Assembly: GCA_002469605.1 (NCBI GenBank)
Contig: DKMV01000180.1
Span: 1 to 10,809 of the forward strand
Source: Leclercia sp. UBA7405
GTDB lineage: Bacteria > Pseudomonadota > Gammaproteobacteria > Enterobacterales > Enterobacteriaceae
DNA length: 10,809 nt
Direction: 5' to 3'
Part shown: piece after piece, positions 1-7,279 of the stretch
Numbering within the stretch: position 1 is the stretch's first letter
Layout of the letters: every line of letters begins with the position of its first letter
Translations under genes and position numbers: made by a program
Notes under the pieces: generated by a model
What the model was told of the DNA's origin: nothing
What the model saw: the letters and a program-made list of their open reading frames with translations, nothing else
Database searches by the model: none

Positions 1-2215
1 TATCGACTTTATCGATATGACGCCGGTGCGCCACCAGCGCGCGGTAGAAAACCGCCTGCGCGAAGCCGTTCGTCAGGACCGCGCGCGTATCCAGATCAGC
101 CATATTTCCCGCTTTGGTCTGCTGGAGATGTCCCGTCAGCGTCTCAGCCCGTCTCTGGGTGAGTCCAGCCATCACGTCTGCCCGCGCTGTAGCGGCACCG
201 GCACCGTGCGTGATAACGAGTCCCTCTCCCTCTCTATCCTGCGTCTGATTGAAGAAGAAGCGCTGAAAGAGAATACCAAAGAAGTTCACGCCATCGTCCC
301 GGTGCCGATTGCCTCTTACCTGCTGAACGAAAAACGTGCTGCGGTAAGCGCCATTGAGACCCGTCTGGGCGGCGTGCGCTGCGTGATCGTGCCAAACGAT
401 CAGATGCAGACCCCGCACTACTCTGTCCTGCGCGTGCGCAAAGGCGAAGAGACCTCCACCCTGAGCTACATGCTGCCAAAACTGCATGAAGAAGCGATGG
501 CGCTGCCGTCGGAAGAGGAGCATGCCGAGCGTAAACTGCCTGAGCAGCCAGCCCTCGCCGCCTTCGTGATGCCTGAAGCACCGCCGGCACCTGCGCAAGA
601 AGCCGCGCCTGTCGCACCTGCTGCGAAGAAAGCTGCCGCCGCTGAAGCACCGCAGACCGCTGCTGAACCGGGTCTGCTGAGCCGCTTCTTTGCCGCGCTG
701 AAGAAGATGTTTGCCGGCGAAGAGCCGCAGCCAGAACAGCCGAAGGTTGAGAAGAAAGAAGAAAAACAGGAGCGTTCACAGGAGCGTCGTAAACGTCAGA
801 GCAACCGCCGCGATCGTAATGAACGCAGCGAGCGTGGTGACCGTAACGAACGTGGTGACCGCAACGAGCGTAACGAGCGTCGCGATAACCGTGCTGAAAA
901 CAGCGAAGGTCGCGAGAGCCGTGAAGGTCGTGACGAGAACCGTCGTAACCGTCGCGAGAAGCCGCAGCAGAATGTGGAAGAGCGCGAAAGCCGCCAGCCG
1001 TCCGGCGTGGAAACAGAAAAAACCCGTAACCGCGACGAACAGCAGCAGCCGCGCCGCGAGCGCAACCGTCGTCGTAACGATGACAAGCGTCAGGCTCAGC
1101 AAGAAGTTAAAGTGCTGAACCGCGAAGAGTCGCTGCAAGAGGTGGAAACCGAGCAGGAAGAACGCGTTCAGGTGATGCCGCGCCGTAAACCGCGCCAGCT
1201 GAGCCAGAAAGTACGTATTCAGTCTCAGGCTGATGAAGCCGCTGCTATCGAAGCGATTGAATCAGTTGAAACACAGGATGCCCCTGCTCAGAGCACCGAG
1301 CTGGCTAAAGTTGACCTGCCTGCCGTAGTGAATAACGTGCAGGAGCAGGAAGACAGCGTTGAAGCTCGCGACAACGGCAGCATGCCGCGCCGCTCCCGTC
1401 GTTCGCCGCGCCATCTGCGCGTCAGCGGCCAGCGTCGCCGTCGCTATCGTGATGAGCGTTACCCGCTGCAGTCACCGATGCCGCTGGCTATTGCCTGTGC
1501 GTCACCGGAGATGGCTTCCGGTAAAGCCTGGATCCGCTATCCGGTTGCGCGTCCTCAGGACCAGGAGCCACAGGTTGAAGAGCAGGCTATCGCCGTTGAA
1601 CCTGCTGCCGTCGCGCCTGAAGTGATTAACGAAGTTGCAGCAGCCGTTGAGCCGCAGACCGCCCTGCCAGAGACCACGCATCCGGAAGCGATCGCTACGC
1701 CTGTTGATGAACAGCCGCAGATTATTGCTGATGAAGATGTCGCGGTTGCTGAAGAGATGATCGACGAGGTTGTCGCCGCTGAGCCAGCCGTCGCTGAAAC
1801 CGCGCAGGAGCCTGCTGTTCTGGCGCCGGTCGCTGAACCTGAAGTTGCAGTTGAGCCGGAAGTTGAAATTGAAGTTGAAGCTGTACCTGAAGTGAAGGCT
1901 GAACCTGAAGTTCAGGCCGAACCTGAGGTGAAAGCAGAACCTGAAGCTGAAGTGAAAGCTGAAACTGAAGTGAAGGCCGCAGCTGCTGAAGCCTTGCCGG
2001 AAGTGAAGGCTGTACCTGCAGCAGAGGTGAAGGCACCGCATTATGCTACCGCGCCGATGACGCGTGCACCTGCACCTGACTATGTGCCGGAAGCGCCGCG
2101 CCACAGCGACTGGGTTCGCCCGGCCTTCGATTTCGAAGGTAAAGGGGCTGCCGGTGGGCACAGCGCAACGCATCAGGCCACCGCGCCTGCTACGCGTCCG
2201 CAGCCTGCTGAGTAA
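1..2215 (+). CDS. rne: Ribonuclease E, 5'-truncated by the window edge (catalytic core end plus full degradosome scaffold)
   Basis: RNase E is the essential endoribonuclease that starts mRNA decay and processes rRNA and tRNA; its C-terminal half assembles the degradosome at the inner membrane. The frame is open from base 2. By alignment to remembered E. coli RNase E the first codons are I345-D346, D346 being a catalytic Mg2+ ligand. The zinc-link CPRC (C404, C407) is at 179-190, in register with E. coli numbering. Next come the small domain, the amphipathic membrane helix (segment A, GLLSRFF, about 662-724), the Arg-rich AR1 region (785-961), AR2 with [19 protein letters not shown] (about 1382-1465), the enolase-binding segment (about 1466-1545) and the conserved C-terminal PNPase-binding end (about 2036-2212). 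The end corresponds to residue 1081, against 1061 in E. coli; the extra length lies in repeat-rich linkers. TAA at 2213-2215 is followed by a terminator. Identity is secure. The autoregulatory 5'UTR is outside the window. Confidence 0.98.
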   Translation, partial: IDFIDMTPVRHQRAVENRLREAVRQDRARIQISHISRFGLLEMSRQRLSPSLGESSHHVCPRCSGTGTVRDNESLSLSILRLIEEEALKENTKEVHAIVPVPIASYLLNEKRAAVSAIETRLGGVRCVIVPNDQMQTPHYSVLRVRKGEETSTLSYMLPKLHEEAMALPSEEEHAERKLPEQPALAAFVMPEAPPAPAQEAAPVAPAAKKAAAAEAPQTAAEPGLLSRFFAALKKMFAGEEPQPEQPKVEKKEEKQERSQERRKRQSNRRDRNERSERGDRNERGDRNERNERRDNRAENSEGRESREGRDENRRNRREKPQQNVEERESRQPSGVETEKTRNRDEQQQPRRERNRRRNDDKRQAQQEVKVLNREESLQEVETEQEERVQVMPRRKPRQLSQKVRIQSQADEAAAIEAIESVETQDAPAQSTELAKVDLPAVVNNVQEQEDSVEARDNGSMPRRSRRSPRHLRVSGQRRRRYRDERYPLQSPMPLAIACASPEMASGKAWIRYPVARPQDQEPQVEEQAIAVEPAAVAPEVINEVAAAVEPQTALPETTHPEAIATPVDEQPQIIADEDVAVAEEMIDEVVAAEPAVAETAQEPAVLAPVAEPEVAVEPEVEIEVEAVPEVKAEPEVQAEPEVKAEPEAEVKAETEVKAAAAEALPEVKAVPAAEVKAPHYATAPMTRAPAPDYVPEAPRHSDWVRPAFDFEGKGAAGGHSATHQATAPATRPQPAE
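833..877 (+). repeat. Tandem 18-bp repeat in the RNase E AR1 RNA-binding region
   Basis: Two near-identical 18-bp units, 833-850 and 851-868, differ only at two third-codon positions and both encode RGDRNE. A 9-bp partial copy (RNE) follows at 869-877. The repeats lengthen the Arg/Glu/Asn-rich AR1 segment, which in E. coli binds RNA and the helicase RhlB region. In-frame unit length keeps the protein open. It looks like a short local duplication in a disordered region. Confidence 0.75.
1838..2035 (+). repeat. Degenerate Glu-Val-Lys-Ala/Glu-Pro repeat tract in the RNase E scaffold
   Basis: About 66 residues (roughly 957-1022) are built from imperfect units of the type PEV(K/Q)AE, coded by variants of cctgaagtgaaggctgaa. 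The tract lies between the enolase-binding region and the conserved C-terminal PNPase-binding segment. The same region of E. coli RNase E is Glu/Val/Ala/Pro-rich, but as I remember it lacks this regular Lys-containing period. It probably acts as a flexible or extended linker; no motif suggests another function. Confidence 0.7.
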
Positions 2216-2230
2216 TATCACCGCTTGAAC

Positions 2231-2257
2231 AAGCCGACCTTCGGGTCGGCTTTTTTA
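2231..2257 (+). terminator. Rho-independent terminator of rne
   Basis: A perfect 9-bp stem (2231-2239 with 2244-2252) closes a TTCG tetraloop and runs into a T-tract (2251-2256), 15 bases after the rne stop codon. The GC-rich stem, stable UUCG loop and U-run are typical of intrinsic terminators. On the minus strand the hairpin lies 2 bases beyond the lysR stop codon but is not followed by a U-run, so it is at best a weak terminator or 3'-end protector for lysR. The T-tract overlaps the lysR stop codon (2255-2257). Confidence 0.93.
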
Positions 2258-3193
2258 TTTGTGCTTAACCGGCAGGCGCATGCCGGCAATCGCGGGCATT
2301 ACCTCGCGCATCATCTCCAGAAAACGGCGTAAACGCGCCGGATAGTAACGCGACCAGGGATAGACCAGATGTACAGGCAGGGCCGCCGGCTGCCAGTCGG
2401 GCAGCAGCGCGACCAGCCTGCCTGCACGAATATCCTCCTCCACCGTCCAGCTAGAGACCACCGCCGCCCCCAGGCCGGTCAGCGCGCTTTTACGCGCCAC
2501 GTACAAGCTGTCGGTGCTCAGGCGCGGCGAAATGGGTACGCGCAGCGGTTGCGAAAACTCACCGTTAAACAGCTCAATATGCTGGCGATAAAAGGTGTTC
2601 AGCGCCACCCAGGGCAGCGCGCTCAGCTCCTCAGGCCTCTGCACCGGGTCAAAGCGGGAGAGCAGCTCCGGGGAGGCCACAATGCAGCGCGGCACTTCCG
2701 CCAGCAGCACCGACACCGTGGCGGGATCGATCTCCGCCCCTACCCGAATGGCGCAGTCGATGTTATCGCTCATAAAATCCGCCGATCTGTCGTTCAGCAT
2801 CCACTCCACGCTCAGGCGCGGATAGCGCGTCAGAAACCGGGTCAGGGGCTCCAGCAGCTGTTCCTGGCCAAAGGCGTGGGGAGCCCGCACGCGCAGCACC
2901 CCCACAGGTTCATCTTCCGCATGACCCATTTCATCCTCCAGCGCCAGCCAGCTGTCAATCACCCTTCCCGCATGCTGATAGCAGCGCTCCCCGTCGTCGG
3001 TCAGCTTCATGGCGTGGGTGGTGCGCAGGATCAGGCGTACCCCGAGCAGCGACTCCAGGGTCTGTAAGCGCCTGCTGACCGTCGCCTGGGTGGTATTAAG
3101 CTGCGTAGCCGCAGCCGTGAGCGAGCCGGCCTCCACGATGCGTACAAAGGTGCGCATCAGCTCCATCCTGTCTATACGATCTGAACGCTGCAT
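2255..3193 (-). CDS. LysR-family transcriptional regulator (CrgA-like type), probable regulator of the divergent MFS gene
   Basis: The product is 312 aa, a normal LysR length. The N-terminal winged helix-turn-helix is clear: ELMRTFVRIVEAGSLTAAA, then the recognition helix TTQATVSRRLQTLE and the wing LTDDGE. A type-2 periplasmic-binding-protein-like effector domain follows, roughly residues 95-300. I chose the ATG at 3191-3193 because AAGG lies 6 bases upstream. The frame stays open to a GTG at 3233-3235, but that start lacks a Shine-Dalgarno sequence and would put the operator-like dyad inside the gene. The internal ATG at 3164-3166 matches the common MELMRTF start of relatives but has poor ribosome-site spacing. 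It is divergent from the MFS gene with 109 bp between them, the usual arrangement of a LysR regulator and its target. The inducer is unknown and I assign no gene name. Confidence 0.93.
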   Translation of the reverse strand: MQRSDRIDRMELMRTFVRIVEAGSLTAAATQLNTTQATVSRRLQTLESLLGVRLILRTTHAMKLTDDGERCYQHAGRVIDSWLALEDEMGHAEDEPVGVLRVRAPHAFGQEQLLEPLTRFLTRYPRLSVEWMLNDRSADFMSDNIDCAIRVGAEIDPATVSVLLAEVPRCIVASPELLSRFDPVQRPEELSALPWVALNTFYRQHIELFNGEFSQPLRVPISPRLSTDSLYVARKSALTGLGAAVVSSWTVEEDIRAGRLVALLPDWQPAALPVHLVYPWSRYYPARLRRFLEMMREVMPAIAGMRLPVKHK

Positions 3194-3204
3194 AAAGCGC
3201 CTTG

Positions 3205-3223
3205 TTATACGTGATACGTATAA
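3205..3223. promoter_or_regulatory. 19-bp dyad, candidate LysR operator between the divergent genes
   Basis: The perfect inverted repeat TTATACGTGATACGTATAA (8-bp arms, GAT spacer) begins 11 bases upstream of the chosen lysR start and about 80 bases upstream of the MFS start. It contains ATAC-N7-GTAT, which fits the T-N11-A pattern of LysR binding sites. Its place over the lysR leader suggests autorepression together with control of the transporter. TATAAA/TATAAC at the arm ends could double as -10 elements, but I could not pair them with a convincing -35. The sequence is direct; the binding role is inferred. Confidence 0.65.
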
Positions 3224-3302
3224 ATGTTTTACCACCGCGCTGGCTACCGCCGCAAGGTGAGGTACGCAAGAATAGCGTCACACCCTGAATGAGGTATCCC
3301 TG

Positions 3303-4517
3303 ATGAACACAACAACACCTGCCAGCGCCGTGAGCCGCTGGGTGATTTTTCTTCTCGCCATCGCCGCCGGTTTTAGCGTTGCCGCCATTTACTATGCCCA
3401 GCCCCTGCTGCCCCTGATGGGGCGCGACCTACGCCTCGGCGTGGAGGGTATGGGGATGGTCCCCACCCTCACCCAGGCAGGCTATGCGCTCGGTATTCTG
3501 TTTCTGCTGCCGCTGGGCGACCGTCACGATCGCCGTACCCTGATCCTGATTAAGAGCACCGCCCTGGCGCTGGTGCTGCTTGGCTGTAGCCTGGTCACCG
3601 AACTGCACTCGCTGCTGGTTGTCAGTCTGCTGATTGGTATGGCGGCCACCATGGCGCAGGATATTGTCCCGGCGGCAGCTATCCTCGCTCCTGAAGGCAA
3701 ACAGGGCAAAACCGTGGGCACGGTGATGACCGGCCTGCTGCTCGGGATCCTGCTCTCAAGGACCATCAGCGGCGTGGTGGGCGAAGCCTTTGGCTGGCGT
3801 GTGATGTACCAGCTGGCGGCCATCAGTATCGCCGCCATCGGCGTGGCGATCTGGGTCATTATCCCGCGCTTTAGCGTCCATACTACCCTGAGCTATCCGG
3901 CGCTGATGCGCTCTATGGAACACCTGTGGCGTCGCTATCCGGCCCTGCGCCGGGCGGCGCTGGCCCAGGGCTTCCTCTCTATCGCCTTCAGCGCCTTCTG
4001 GTCTACGCTTGCCGTTATGCTGCTGGAGCGCTATCACCTGGGCAGCGCGGTAGCGGGCGGGTTCGGTATTGCCGGCGCAGCGGGCGCCCTGGCCGCGCCG
4101 CTGGCGGGTGGGCTGGCCGACAAACTGGGCGCCGGTAAAGTCACCCAGCTGGGCGCCGGGCTGGTGACAATCTCTTTCGCCCTGATGTTCCTGATGCCCG
4201 CCTTTGGCGTGGAGGGCCAGCTGATCCTGATTGCCATCTCCGCCGTAGGCTTTGACCTCGGGCTGCAATCCAGCCTGGTGGCTCACCAGAATCTGGTATA
4301 CGGCCTTGAACCTCAGGCGCGTGGTCGCCTGAACGCCTTGCTCTTTACCGTCATATTTATCGGGATGGCGCTGGGCTCTGCGCTGGGAAGTAAAATGTAC
4401 GCGCTGGCCGGCTGGCCGGGAGTGGTGGCTCTGGCCACTGTTACGGGCGCCATTGCGCTGGTAATTCGTCTGACAGAAGGTTCCGGCCGGGTAGCGGCCG
4501 CCGTTGAACAGCGCTAA
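3303..4517 (+). CDS. MFS transporter, drug:H+ antiporter-1-like, 12 predicted TM helices (probable efflux)
   Basis: The 404-aa protein is an inner-membrane major facilitator transporter. About 12 hydrophobic segments are visible, the first at residues 13-38 (VIFLLAIAAGF...IYYAQPLLPLM), with the cytoplasmic loop between halves at about 189-217. The TM2-TM3 loop carries the MFS motif A variant LGDRHDRR (71-78) and the second half has a similar loop, GGLADKLGAGK (269-279). TM5 has a motif-C-like run, GLLLGILLSRTISG (144-157), usual in efflux antiporters. The ATG has GAGG 8 bases upstream (3291-3294). The IYYAQPLLP start and GILLSRT motif recall the YgaY-type branch, but I do not claim orthology. 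Substrate cannot be read from sequence; export of a small organic or toxic compound is the family-based guess. Control by the divergent LysR protein is likely. Confidence 0.92.
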   Translation: MNTTTPASAVSRWVIFLLAIAAGFSVAAIYYAQPLLPLMGRDLRLGVEGMGMVPTLTQAGYALGILFLLPLGDRHDRRTLILIKSTALALVLLGCSLVTELHSLLVVSLLIGMAATMAQDIVPAAAILAPEGKQGKTVGTVMTGLLLGILLSRTISGVVGEAFGWRVMYQLAAISIAAIGVAIWVIIPRFSVHTTLSYPALMRSMEHLWRRYPALRRAALAQGFLSIAFSAFWSTLAVMLLERYHLGSAVAGGFGIAGAAGALAAPLAGGLADKLGAGKVTQLGAGLVTISFALMFLMPAFGVEGQLILIAISAVGFDLGLQSSLVAHQNLVYGLEPQARGRLNALLFTVIFIGMALGSALGSKMYALAGWPGVVALATVTGAIALVIRLTEGSGRVAAAVEQR

Positions 4518-4549
4518 AAAAAAGCCCAGCCCGGGTTAACGGGTTGGGC
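4516..4549 (-). terminator. Rho-independent terminator of the flg operon (after flgL)
   Basis: Arms 4524-4533 and 4540-4549 form a 10-bp GC-rich hairpin around a 6-base loop. Read on the minus strand it is followed by eight Ts (complement of 4516-4523), so its polarity fits flgL. The minus-strand RNA has one A-C mismatch in the stem, while the plus-strand RNA would have a G-U pair there. On the plus strand the hairpin starts 6 bases after the MFS stop but lacks a U-run, so it may only protect that 3' end. The MFS stop codon (4515-4517) lies within the T-tract complement. Confidence 0.9.
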
Positions 4550-4595
4550 AGACAAAGTATGACCAGTTTCAAGCCATACTCTAAAGGTGAAAAAC
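4516..4595 (-). ncRNA. Candidate flgL 3'UTR-derived small RNA (FlgO-like)
   Basis: An 80-base 3'UTR follows the flgL stop. It begins U-rich (GTTTTTCACCTTTAG), then forms a hairpin at 4556-4580 (six Watson-Crick pairs plus C-G and two G-U pairs in the RNA, 7-base loop), then the terminator hairpin with an eight-U tail, a layout typical of Hfq-bound 3'UTR sRNAs. E. coli has a sigma-28-dependent sRNA, FlgO, released from the flgL 3'UTR; this position and architecture match it. I cannot confirm sequence homology from memory, and the 5' end would be set by processing, possibly near the flgL stop codon. Confidence 0.45.
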
Positions 4596-5549
4596 TTATC
4601 GGTTCAGCTGGAACAGCGACATGCCCTGCATGTCGCTGAAGGCTTTATAAGAAGCCTGCAGTGCAGCCTGCTGCATGGTGTAAGAGGAGATGGCCGCGTT
4701 CCAGTCAACGTCCACCAGATCGCTCATCTGCTGGGTCTGGGCGAGAGTACGATCGGCACCCAGCGAATCCAGCTTATCCAGCTCGTTCAGGCGTGTACCC
4801 AGCTCGGCGCGCACGGTCAGAACGTTATCCAGCGAGTTGCGCAGGCCGCGGTTAGCCACATCGACGCTCTCCTGGAAGGCCGCGGCTTTAGCGGAATCAT
4901 CGCCAATCGGATCGTTCAGCGCGGCAATAGCCGTATCCAGAATTTTAAAGAGGTTCGCCTCACCGGTAGAACCATCCGGCTCTTTCACCGCGTTGCTGGT
5001 GAATTTAGCGAAAACATCGTTACCGGTATGGCTGACCTGCATGGTGCGCGCGGCGTCAACCTGCTGGGTGATCGCCGTATTGCCGCCCTGGTAGGTTCCG
5101 GTGGCGTCGTCAAAGGCCGGCGCTTCGGTGTTATAACCGGCAAAGATATAGCGCCCGTTACCGTCGGTGCTGTTCGCCAGGTTCATCAGCTGGTCGCGGA
5201 TCCCCTGCAGATCGGTGCCCAGCGAGGCACGGTCGTCATCGCTTAAGGTGCCGTTACCGGCATTGACGATCTTTTCCAGTGCGCCCTGCAGCGTGGTGGT
5301 CACCTGCCCCAACACGCTCTCTTCCAGCGATACTTTGGTCGTGGCAAAGGTGCGTGCCAGATCAAACTGGCTGTTCTGCGCCTGCGCCTGCGACAACACC
5401 ACCGCCTGGGAGGCGGCAATAGGATCGTCGGACGGACGGTTAACGCGCAGGCCGGTAGTCATCTGTTCGCCATAGCCCAGCCATTTGCTCTGGGAGTTGG
5501 TGATGCCCTGCATCTGCTGCTGGTACATCATCTGGGTGCTAATACGCAT
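4596..5549 (-). CDS. flgL: Flagellar hook-filament junction protein FlgL (HAP3)
   Basis: FlgL forms the second of two thin junction rings between hook and filament; it is exported by the flagellar type III apparatus with the chaperone FlgN. At 317 aa it has the same length as E. coli FlgL. The N terminus (MRISTQMMYQQQ...GITNSQSKW, then PSDDPIAASQAVVLSQAQAQNSQ) and C terminus (LAQTQQMSDLVDVDWNAAISSY...SLFQLNR) are the conserved coiled-coil D0/D1 regions; the centre (about 150-220) is more divergent, as expected. The ATG has GAGGGA upstream and begins 14 bp after the flgK stop, so the two genes are cotranscribed. Convergent with the MFS gene. Confidence 0.98.
   Translation of the reverse strand: MRISTQMMYQQQMQGITNSQSKWLGYGEQMTTGLRVNRPSDDPIAASQAVVLSQAQAQNSQFDLARTFATTKVSLEESVLGQVTTTLQGALEKIVNAGNGTLSDDDRASLGTDLQGIRDQLMNLANSTDGNGRYIFAGYNTEAPAFDDATGTYQGGNTAITQQVDAARTMQVSHTGNDVFAKFTSNAVKEPDGSTGEANLFKILDTAIAALNDPIGDDSAKAAAFQESVDVANRGLRNSLDNVLTVRAELGTRLNELDKLDSLGADRTLAQTQQMSDLVDVDWNAAISSYTMQQAALQASYKAFSDMQGMSLFQLNR
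4614..4638 (-). repeat. Perfect hairpin inside the 3' end of flgL
   Basis: Ten bases (4614-4623) are exactly complementary to 4629-4638, and one more pair can form inside, leaving a 3-base loop. It lies 15 bases before the flgL stop codon and spans the codons for the SDMQGMSL stretch. With the two hairpins of the 3'UTR it makes three consecutive stem-loops at the operon end. It could stabilise the 3' fragment or mark the upstream limit of an sRNA; it may also be a chance product of the two ATG codons it contains. Confidence 0.6.
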
Positions 5550-5563
5550 ATCTTCCCTCGTCC

Positions 5564-7213
5564 TTAGCGAATATTGATTAACGCATCAAAGAGCGTGCTG
5601 GCGGTTTGCAGCACCTGCGCGTTCGCCAGGTAATACTGCTGATAACGCTGCAGGTTGCCATACTCTTCATCGAGGTTAACCCCGGAGATGGACTGCTGCT
5701 GTTTGGTAAGCTGGGTAACAACGTTATCTTTCGTTTCGCTGCTGCTTTTCAGCGACGCGGTGGTGCTACCAACGGTACTGACCAGCGACGCGTAGGCATC
5801 GTTAAAGGTCTTATTGCCGCCCACCGCTTTACTGTTTTGCAGATTAAGCAGGGCCTGGCCGTTACGGTTGTCGCTTTCGCCGCCGTTGCTCGCCGAGGCC
5901 ATCGCCAGCTTAGACTCGTCGGAGATAAGCAGATCCATATTCACGATGGCATCCACCACCGGTTTGACCACAAAGCTGTCATTAACGTTAGCGCCCGCGG
6001 CGTTGTTGATATTGACGGTAAGGCCGTCAAAGGTCACATCGCCGGTGGTAGCATCCGGGGTCACGCTGAAGCTGGTTTTATCTGCCAGGCGGGTAACGGT
6101 CCAGCCGCTGGCGGTTTTTTCCAGCTTATAGTCGGTGGCCTGTACTTTGCTGCTGTCAGCGATGGTCGCCGTCACCGATGCCGCGCCGCTATTTTTGCTG
6201 TTGCTGGTCACCGCAGGCGAGCCGATGCTGAACAGCGCCTTACCCTGATCGCCATTGGCATCAAAGCCCTGCGTATGCTGTTTGTTCATCGCATCGGCAA
6301 AGGAGAGCGCCAGCTGGTTGAGTGTATTACGCGCTTTATCGAGATCCTGAGCGCGGAAGGTCAACAGCCCGCCCAGCGAGCCGGAGGTAAGCTGCTTTTC
6401 CGGGATCTCAACGTTGCCGGAGGCCTTATCGACAAAGGCTACCGCCACGCGGGCCGGATCGGCGCTGGACTGCACGGCCGCCAGCTGGTTGGCGGTGCTG
6501 CCCTGCACTAACGAATAGCCGTTGGCGATAGAGATGTTGTAGGTTCCGCTGTCCTGGACCGCCACTTCAACGCCCACAAGCTGGTTCAGTTCGCTTACCA
6601 GCTGATCGCGCTGGTCCAGCAGATTGTTGGGCGAGGAGCCCGCCCCGACGCCGGTCAGACGTGAGATCTGATCGTTGAGGTTAGCAATCTGTTTAGCGTA
6701 GTTGTTGACCTGATCGACGGTAGTGGTAATAGCAGTATTAACCTGCTTTTCCTGGTCGCGCAGATACTGATCGTTGACTTTAAACTGGTTTACCAGGCCA
6801 TCGGCCTTACCGAGCACGGTCTGGCGAGCCGCCGGATCTTCGGCGTTGCTGACCAGGGTTTGCAGGCTGGTAAAGAAATCCTGCAGCGTGGCCGAGAGGG
6901 AGTGGGTGGTATCAGAGAGGACGTCGTCAATTTTCGACATCTGCTGATAACGCGTGGTCAGCCCGCTGCTCTCGGTCTGGGCCGCACGCAGCTGGTTGGT
7001 GATGAACGCATCATATTCACGCTGCACCCCGGAGACATAGACGCCATTTCCGACCCAGCCGCCACCAGTCAGCGTGCTGTTCGAGGCACCCAGCACCGTA
7101 GTCTGGCGGGTATAACCTGCCACATTGTAGCTGGAGATATTATTACTGACGGTATTCAGCGCGGCCTGGGCAGCACCGAGGCCACTCATGGCGCTGTTAA
7201 TCAAACTGGACAT
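5564..7213 (-). CDS. flgK: Flagellar hook-filament junction protein FlgK (HAP1)
   Basis: FlgK forms the first junction ring on the hook tip and is exported by the flagellar type III system with FlgN. The 549-aa product is close to E. coli FlgK (547 aa). The start MSSLINSAMSGLGAAQAALN and the conserved NNISSYNVAGYTRQ (24-37) give the D0 domain; the C-terminal DEEYGNLQRYQQYYLANAQ...LFDALINIR closes it. I chose the ATG at 7211-7213, with AAGGA just upstream, over an in-frame start nine codons earlier at 7240, because E. coli FlgK begins at the same residue. The middle (about 340-425) is the variable D2/D3 region. The gap before flgK holds a sigma-28 promoter. The flgL start follows after 14 bp. 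Confidence 0.98.
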   Translation of the reverse strand: MSSLINSAMSGLGAAQAALNTVSNNISSYNVAGYTRQTTVLGASNSTLTGGGWVGNGVYVSGVQREYDAFITNQLRAAQTESSGLTTRYQQMSKIDDVLSDTTHSLSATLQDFFTSLQTLVSNAEDPAARQTVLGKADGLVNQFKVNDQYLRDQEKQVNTAITTTVDQVNNYAKQIANLNDQISRLTGVGAGSSPNNLLDQRDQLVSELNQLVGVEVAVQDSGTYNISIANGYSLVQGSTANQLAAVQSSADPARVAVAFVDKASGNVEIPEKQLTSGSLGGLLTFRAQDLDKARNTLNQLALSFADAMNKQHTQGFDANGDQGKALFSIGSPAVTSNSKNSGAASVTATIADSSKVQATDYKLEKTASGWTVTRLADKTSFSVTPDATTGDVTFDGLTVNINNAAGANVNDSFVVKPVVDAIVNMDLLISDESKLAMASASNGGESDNRNGQALLNLQNSKAVGGNKTFNDAYASLVSTVGSTTASLKSSSETKDNVVTQLTKQQQSISGVNLDEEYGNLQRYQQYYLANAQVLQTASTLFDALINIR

Positions 7214-7241
7214 GGGGGTTCCTTTTACACTTTCAGACACG

Positions 7242-7279
7242 AGTCCTGATGATGATTATCGGCAGTCACCATCAGGACT
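7242..7279 (-). other. 14-bp intercistronic stem-loop between flgJ and flgK
   Basis: Arms 7242-7255 and 7266-7279 pair over 14 positions with a 10-base loop. The DNA has one mismatch (A at 7252, C at 7269), but in minus-strand RNA this becomes a G-U pair, so the flg transcript forms an uninterrupted stem. No U-run follows, so it is not an intrinsic terminator. The loop and one arm hold the sigma-28 promoter, so the hairpin can form only in RNA reading through from upstream, not in RNA begun at that promoter. Confidence 0.8.

Noticed and set aside
234..1138. Long open frames on the minus strand (and a shifted plus frame at 711-1118) within rne
   Set aside because: They lie wholly inside the conserved rne frame, are low-complexity translations of its Arg/Glu-rich codons, and show no recognisable protein family.
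1502..2221. 239-codon open frame on the minus strand over the rne 3' end
   Set aside because: It is the antisense image of the EVKAEP repeat tract, giving an RFxFxF-type periodic sequence with no family resemblance.
3194..3235. N-terminal extension of the LysR protein to a GTG at 3233-3235
   Set aside because: No Shine-Dalgarno sequence; it would place the 19-bp dyad inside the gene and add residues outside the normal LysR start.
3258..3296. Direct repeat TGAGGTA at 3258-3264 and 3290-3296 upstream of the MFS gene
   Set aside because: Only 7 bp; the second copy is explained by the ribosome-binding site, so chance is likely.
4596..4603. ACCGATAA on the minus strand at the flgL stop codon, resembling a sigma-28 -10
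   Set aside because: It matches 7 of 8 -10 positions, but the sequence 11 bases upstream (ATGTCGCT) has almost no match to TAAAGTTT, and the bases are constrained as the last flgL codons.
5606..6511. 301-codon open frame on the plus strand opposite flgK
   Set aside because: Antisense shadow of a well-conserved gene; no recognisable domain, and codon pattern follows flgK.
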